From positions 105,540 through 169,539 of the forward strand of contig JAFXAD010000058.1 in assembly GCA_017522065.1 (NCBI GenBank): a DNA stretch of 64,000 bases, in the 5' to 3' direction. Below are positions 61,039 to 64,000 of the stretch, piece after piece (the stretch's first letter is position 1; every line of letters starts with the position of its first letter). Below the pieces are notes generated by a model. That model did not search any database. It was not told the origin of the DNA and saw only the letters and a list, made by a program, of their open reading frames with translations. A program made the position numbers and the translations under genes. This DNA is from Bacteroidales bacterium (lineage in GTDB: Bacteria; Bacteroidota; Bacteroidia; Bacteroidales; P3).

Positions 61039-62415
61039 TTATTGCTTTGTTGTTACGGTGCCGATTAGAGTTGCGGCGGTACAGCGCGTCACGCGGACGT
61101 GGACGTACTGGCCAGGTTGTATGTCGCCGCGGTCGAAGACGATGACTTTGTTCTGGCTGTTGCGTCCGAATAGTTGCTGGTCGGAGCGGTGCGAGACACC
61201 TTCGACGAGCACTTCGTAGGTCTTGCCAATTTCCTTTTGGTTGTTTTCGAGGGCTATTTGTCCTTGTAGATTAATGATTTCTTCGAGACGTCGTGTTTTT
61301 ACGTCGTCGGGTATGTCGTCCTGCAAGTGTTTGGCGGCGTAGGTGTTGGGACGCATGGAGAATTTGAACATGTAAGCATAGTCGTACCTTACGCGCCTGA
61401 ACATTTCGAGGGTAGCCTGGTGGTCCTCTTCGGTTTCGGAGCAGAAGCCAGCAATGACGTCGGTAGTAATGCTGCAAGAGGGCAGGATGCGTCGTATGGC
61501 ATCGATGCGGTCGAGGTACCATTCGGGAGAGTAGTGCCGGTTCATGAGTTTCAGCATTCGAGCGCTGCCCGACTGGACCGGCAGGTGAATGCATTTGCAG
61601 ATGTTGTCGTGTTTTGCCATAACGTGCAGCAGGTTGTCGCTAAGGTCCTTAGGGTGAGAGGTGGCGAAGCGGACACGAAGTCGAGGGTCGATGCTTGCAA
61701 CCATGTCCAGCAGTTCAGGGAACCCCACGGAGATGAGAGAGGGGGTATGAGAGTCAAGCTCTTCGCTTTCCGCATTCCGCTTTGCGCTTTCCCAGTGGTA
61801 GCTGTTGACGTTTTGACCGAGTAGAGTCACCTCGCGGTAGCCGTTTTCGACGAGTTTGCGAGCCTCATTGACGATGGTTTGCGGGTCTCGGCTGCGTTCG
61901 CGTCCGCGGGTGTAGGGCACGACGCAGTAGGCGCAATAGTTCTGGCAACCTCTCATAATGCTGATATAGGCGGTGATGCCATTGGAGTCGTAGCGTACGG
62001 GCTCGATGTCGTCGTAGGTTTCGGTCTCGCTCAACATTGTTTCTGCCAGCCGTTCGCCTTGCGCTATGTGGCTCAGCATGGAGGGCAGGTTGCGGTAGGC
62101 ATCCGGGCCGACGATGAAGCTGACGTTGTCTTCTTCTTCCATCAGCTGTTTCTGCAGACGTTCGGCCATGCATCCGAGGATGCCTATTTTGAGGGTAGGG
62201 CGTTGACGTTGCAGAGCTTTCAGTTCGCGTAGCCGTTTGCGAATGCGTTGTTCGGCGTTGTCGCGGATTGCACAGGTGTTGATGAGGATATAATCGGCAT
62301 CGTCAGGAGTGCGAGAGTTTGTGTATCCTGCTTTGTTGAGGATAGAACTGACGATTTCGCTGTCGGCGAAATTCATCTGGCACCCGTAGGTTTCTATATA
62401 GATTTTGTTTTTCAA
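61039..62415 (-). CDS. miaB: tRNA-2-methylthio-N6-dimethylallyladenosine synthase MiaB with in-frame insertion
   Basis: 458 residues. Radical-SAM methylthiotransferase that adds sulfur and a methyl group to i6A37 of tRNA. The N-terminal UPF0004 domain shows ETYGCQMNFADSE and INTCAIRDNAEQR, the radical-SAM triad is in CQNYCAYCVVPYTRG, and a C-terminal TRAM domain (about 395-455) is present. The start is the TTG at 62415; no ATG precedes the conserved N-terminus. Residues about 206-228 (SAKRNAESEELDSHTP) sit between the conserved LLGQNVNSYHWE and FPELLD. They look like a repeat-derived insertion, matching the purine-rich repeat in the helicase gene. Promoter TATTTTTG at 62453-62460. Confidence 0.94.
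   Translation of the reverse strand: MKNKIYIETYGCQMNFADSEIVSSILNKAGYTNSRTPDDADYILINTCAIRDNAEQRIRKRLRELKALQRQRPTLKIGILGCMAERLQKQLMEEEDNVSFIVGPDAYRNLPSMLSHIAQGERLAETMLSETETYDDIEPVRYDSNGITAYISIMRGCQNYCAYCVVPYTRGRERSRDPQTIVNEARKLVENGYREVTLLGQNVNSYHWESAKRNAESEELDSHTPSLISVGFPELLDMVASIDPRLRVRFATSHPKDLSDNLLHVMAKHDNICKCIHLPVQSGSARMLKLMNRHYSPEWYLDRIDAIRRILPSCSITTDVIAGFCSETEEDHQATLEMFRRVRYDYAYMFKFSMRPNTYAAKHLQDDIPDDVKTRRLEEIINLQGQIALENNQKEIGKTYEVLVEGVSHRSDQQLFGRNSQNKVIVFDRGDIQPGQYVHVRVTRCTAATLIGTVTTKQ
61758..61773 (-). repeat. Short repeat unit inside miaB shared with the helicase gene
   Basis: The minus strand reads GCGGAAAGCGAAGAGC, 15 of 16 identical to 42704-42719. It is preceded on the same strand by further AAAGCG/AATGCGG units (to about 61797). 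Confidence 0.7.
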
Positions 62416-62452
62416 TAGATTGTCTTTTATTTAAAAAAATAATATAAAAATG

Positions 62453-62460
62453 CAAAAATA
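62453..62460 (-). promoter_or_regulatory. -7 element of the miaB operon
   Basis: The minus strand reads TATTTTTG (TAnnTTTG), about 38 bases upstream of the TTG start; TTTA sits near the -33 position. Confidence 0.6.
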
Positions 62461-62835
62461 ATAAAAAAACAGTATACCTAAACAGGAAATAAACATTGCC
62501 GGTAAAATCTGAAGTATTCCTGTTGTAAAATACATGTTGAAAATAAGCATATTGCAAGTGCTATATTTCTCCGTCCGCGGAGGCGCGGAGGTGTGCAGTT
62601 GTGTGTCGTGGCGATATGTAGGCTGGAGTCTTCAACACGCTGGTTTTGCAAGGTTAACGAGGTTTCTTGGTTTATATTGTGCGGGACGGGATGGATGGTG
62701 TTTTTTTGAAGCGTTGCTTATTGACTCTTATGCTACGGAATGCATATTCTTTTACTAATCAGTGACGGAATGCATATTCAACGCAATAATGTCAATATGT
62801 TTAGAACTGTTGATCTTTTGCAATAGAAGCACCTG
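62461..62835. other. Intergenic region with a direct repeat, no supported gene
   Basis: ACGGAATGCATATTC occurs at 62735-62749 and again at 62765-62779, a 15-bp direct repeat with a 30-base period. An open frame at 62534-62758 exists, but its composition is unlike a real protein and it has no promoter. Nothing else is recognised. Confidence 0.5.
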
Positions 62836-63588
62836 TTACATCGGGATTTTAGTTTTAACATATTTGATAGTCAAATTTCTATTTTCATCGTATTTAATGA
62901 TTCCTTTCAATGTGTCATTTTCAAAAATATAGCACTCTTCATTTAGTATTGGGTAAAGAGATCCTGGTTCCATAAATATCATATCATATTTATAGCCGTC
63001 TTTAAATAATGCAGATTCTTGTCGTATCCAACCTTTATAGTCTGAATATATCCAACCTTTATAGACTGGATAATTAATTACTTTGTTATCTAATGCAACA
63101 TATTTTGCTTTTATAATGGTGTCATACGGTACATAGATTGTATTATCATTATCCATCTCATAGTATTTCCAGGAGAATATAGTATCGTTGTGTTTGTTAA
63201 TGGAATCAAAACGTATAGCCACTTTGTAATCTGGGAAGATGTCGTAATTCCTTCGGTTTAGTTTTATGGTCAACTGAACATATCCTGATTTGCAGATGGT
63301 GTTTTGTGGTATAATGTTAACATCTTTATATAAGTACTCGGTTTTAAGGTATAAAGAATCATTTTTCAAGTTCCAAGTACCATAGATGTTTTCCCCATTA
63401 TAGATGTATGGTACTTTAAGAATAAAACTACCATCTGCATTAACAGTCAATGATGTCCAGTTTTGTAATACTTCTTTTTTTGTTTCGCTATAAAAGTAAT
63501 ATGTTCCATATATGTTTTTTCGATAGAATGTACTACAAGAAACGCAAAAGAATAGAAGAAGTAGCAGTACTTTGTAATATTTTTTCAT
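62836..63588 (-). CDS. AT-rich orphan lipoprotein, unknown function
   Basis: 250 residues. Lipoprotein signal with lipobox FCVSC (Cys18), then a beta-rich, Tyr/Asn/Lys/Ile-rich body containing a tandem-like YKGWIYSDYKGWI motif near residue 180. Base composition and amino-acid use (many AAA, AAT, ATA, TAT codons) are clearly more AT-rich than the neighbouring housekeeping genes, which suggests a recently acquired or fast-evolving gene. No family recognised. No clear TAnnTTTG upstream. Confidence 0.75.
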   Translation of the reverse strand: MKKYYKVLLLLLFFCVSCSTFYRKNIYGTYYFYSETKKEVLQNWTSLTVNADGSFILKVPYIYNGENIYGTWNLKNDSLYLKTEYLYKDVNIIPQNTICKSGYVQLTIKLNRRNYDIFPDYKVAIRFDSINKHNDTIFSWKYYEMDNDNTIYVPYDTIIKAKYVALDNKVINYPVYKGWIYSDYKGWIRQESALFKDGYKYDMIFMEPGSLYPILNEECYIFENDTLKGIIKYDENRNLTIKYVKTKIPM

Positions 63589-64000
63589 TGTTTTGTATTG
63601 TAGATAAAAATGAAACCATTCTTTGCCTTACGATGAATTTCGTTGTGCATTTTTAAAATCCTTATATAAAGCAGCGTCGGTGCCGTGGCGTCGGCTCGTC
63701 CGACAACGCAGATCCGCCGGAACGGAGGGAACATCCGTCGCGACGGGTCCGCCACAACGGGAACATCCGCTGCGACAGGAACTGGTCCTTCCTCCCTCAT
63801 TCTATTTTATTTTTATGACCCAGTTCCCCATATACCGATCATCTGATATTTTACTATTTCCCTTATACACAAGGTGTCTTTTTATTTTATACTCAACGCA
63901 CTTCCCTTTTATGTGGTATTGACGCCTTCGCTTCACCTTGTACAAGGATAAAGTATCTTCATGTTTGGACATCATGTAGTGAGTATTATACCAACATAAA
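63589..64000. other. Terminal region: GC-rich repeat then AT-rich sequence, no gene supported
   Basis: A short GC-rich island (about 63680-63795) carries an imperfect tandem repeat and is surrounded by AT-rich DNA. Open frames at 63585-63800 (minus) and 63623-63922 (plus) exist but look like chance frames over the repeat. From 63800 to the end I see no coding or RNA signal. Confidence 0.5.
63713..63779. repeat. GC-rich imperfect tandem repeat (two ~32-35 bp units)
   Basis: Unit 1 (63713-63747) and unit 2 (63748-63779) share TCCGCC, then AACGG with a 3-base length difference, then GGGAACATCCG and GCGAC. The preceding bases look like a more diverged partial unit. Confidence 0.65.

Noticed and set aside
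62534-62758. 74-residue plus-strand open frame in the miaB-lipoprotein gap
   Set aside because: No promoter, no family, and Cys/Trp-rich composition unlike the local proteins; it overlaps part of the direct repeat.
63585-63922. Open frames over the GC-rich repeat (63585-63800 minus; 63623-63922 plus)
   Set aside because: They exist because the GC-rich repeat lacks stop codons. No recognisable protein feature.
1-64000. tRNA, rRNA, CRISPR arrays, insertion sequences, prophage
   Set aside because: I looked for T-loop/anticodon patterns, regularly spaced direct repeats with unique spacers, and transposase or integrase motifs, and found none. A tRNA scan and Rfam search would be decisive.

Overview
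This window looks like chromosomal DNA of an anaerobic, uncultured-type member of the Bacteroidota, most likely Bacteroidales. Four lines of evidence point there. Many intergenic regions carry the Bacteroidota promoter signature TAnnTTTG, in three cases with TTTG exactly 19 bases upstream. There is a type IX secretion (T9SS/gliding) locus, porP/sprF-gldK-L-M-N-N'. Several proteins end in T9SS sorting domains. Several families are mainly found in this phylum (DUF5103 plug, DUF5686, the Cys-poor DksA-like protein). Genes are closely packed. I saw no rRNA, tRNA, CRISPR array, insertion sequence or prophage.

Layout. 1-10.9 kb is housekeeping: the end of an oligopeptide ABC ATPase, dksA-like, rimM, rpsP with a long acidic tail, ribF, a small LRR protein, a nitrilase-family amidase, mutS2, a small lipoprotein, hutI, a LolD-like ATPase, and rlmB, whose GTG start lies inside a near-perfect parS palindrome. 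11.2-23.1 kb is one gene for a 3972-residue secreted modular protein with two beta-helices, many CARDB-like modules, a GEVED module and a T9SS sorting domain. It is followed after 10 bases by tilS and then by a dipeptidyl-peptidase III-like lipoprotein. 26-34.9 kb holds envelope genes: the T9SS plug protein, a DUF5686 outer-membrane protein, a rhodanese lipoprotein with a dihydrouridine synthase, a 28-residue micro-lipoprotein, and an ECF sigma factor operon ending in a BspA-type surface LRR protein.

34.9-39.6 kb is a four-gene operon for an electron-bifurcating-type [FeFe] hydrogenase. After an outer-membrane porin-like protein, an SF1 helicase and a small barrel protein, 43.8-46.1 kb encodes a second cluster. 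It has a DRTGG-domain protein, an RsbW-like ATPase and a divergent [FeFe]-hydrogenase-like protein that keeps the H-cluster ligand cysteines but has lost the proton-relay cysteine. I read it as a probable redox or H2-sensing module that may serve the catalytic hydrogenase. This is the most interesting system in the window.

46.2-49.9 kb carries cell-envelope enzymes (an S66 LD-carboxypeptidase, a polysaccharide-deacetylase-like protein, KdsC and RlpA). 50.0-57.2 kb is the T9SS core locus with a duplicated gldN. 57.2-62.4 kb is a minus-strand operon, miaB-PASTA protein-T9SS cargo-rluD. The last 1.6 kb is accessory: an AT-rich orphan lipoprotein, a direct repeat, and a GC-rich imperfect tandem repeat with no gene I can support.

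Several short repeat families lie in spacers, and one family appears in-frame within two unrelated conserved genes (the helicase and miaB).
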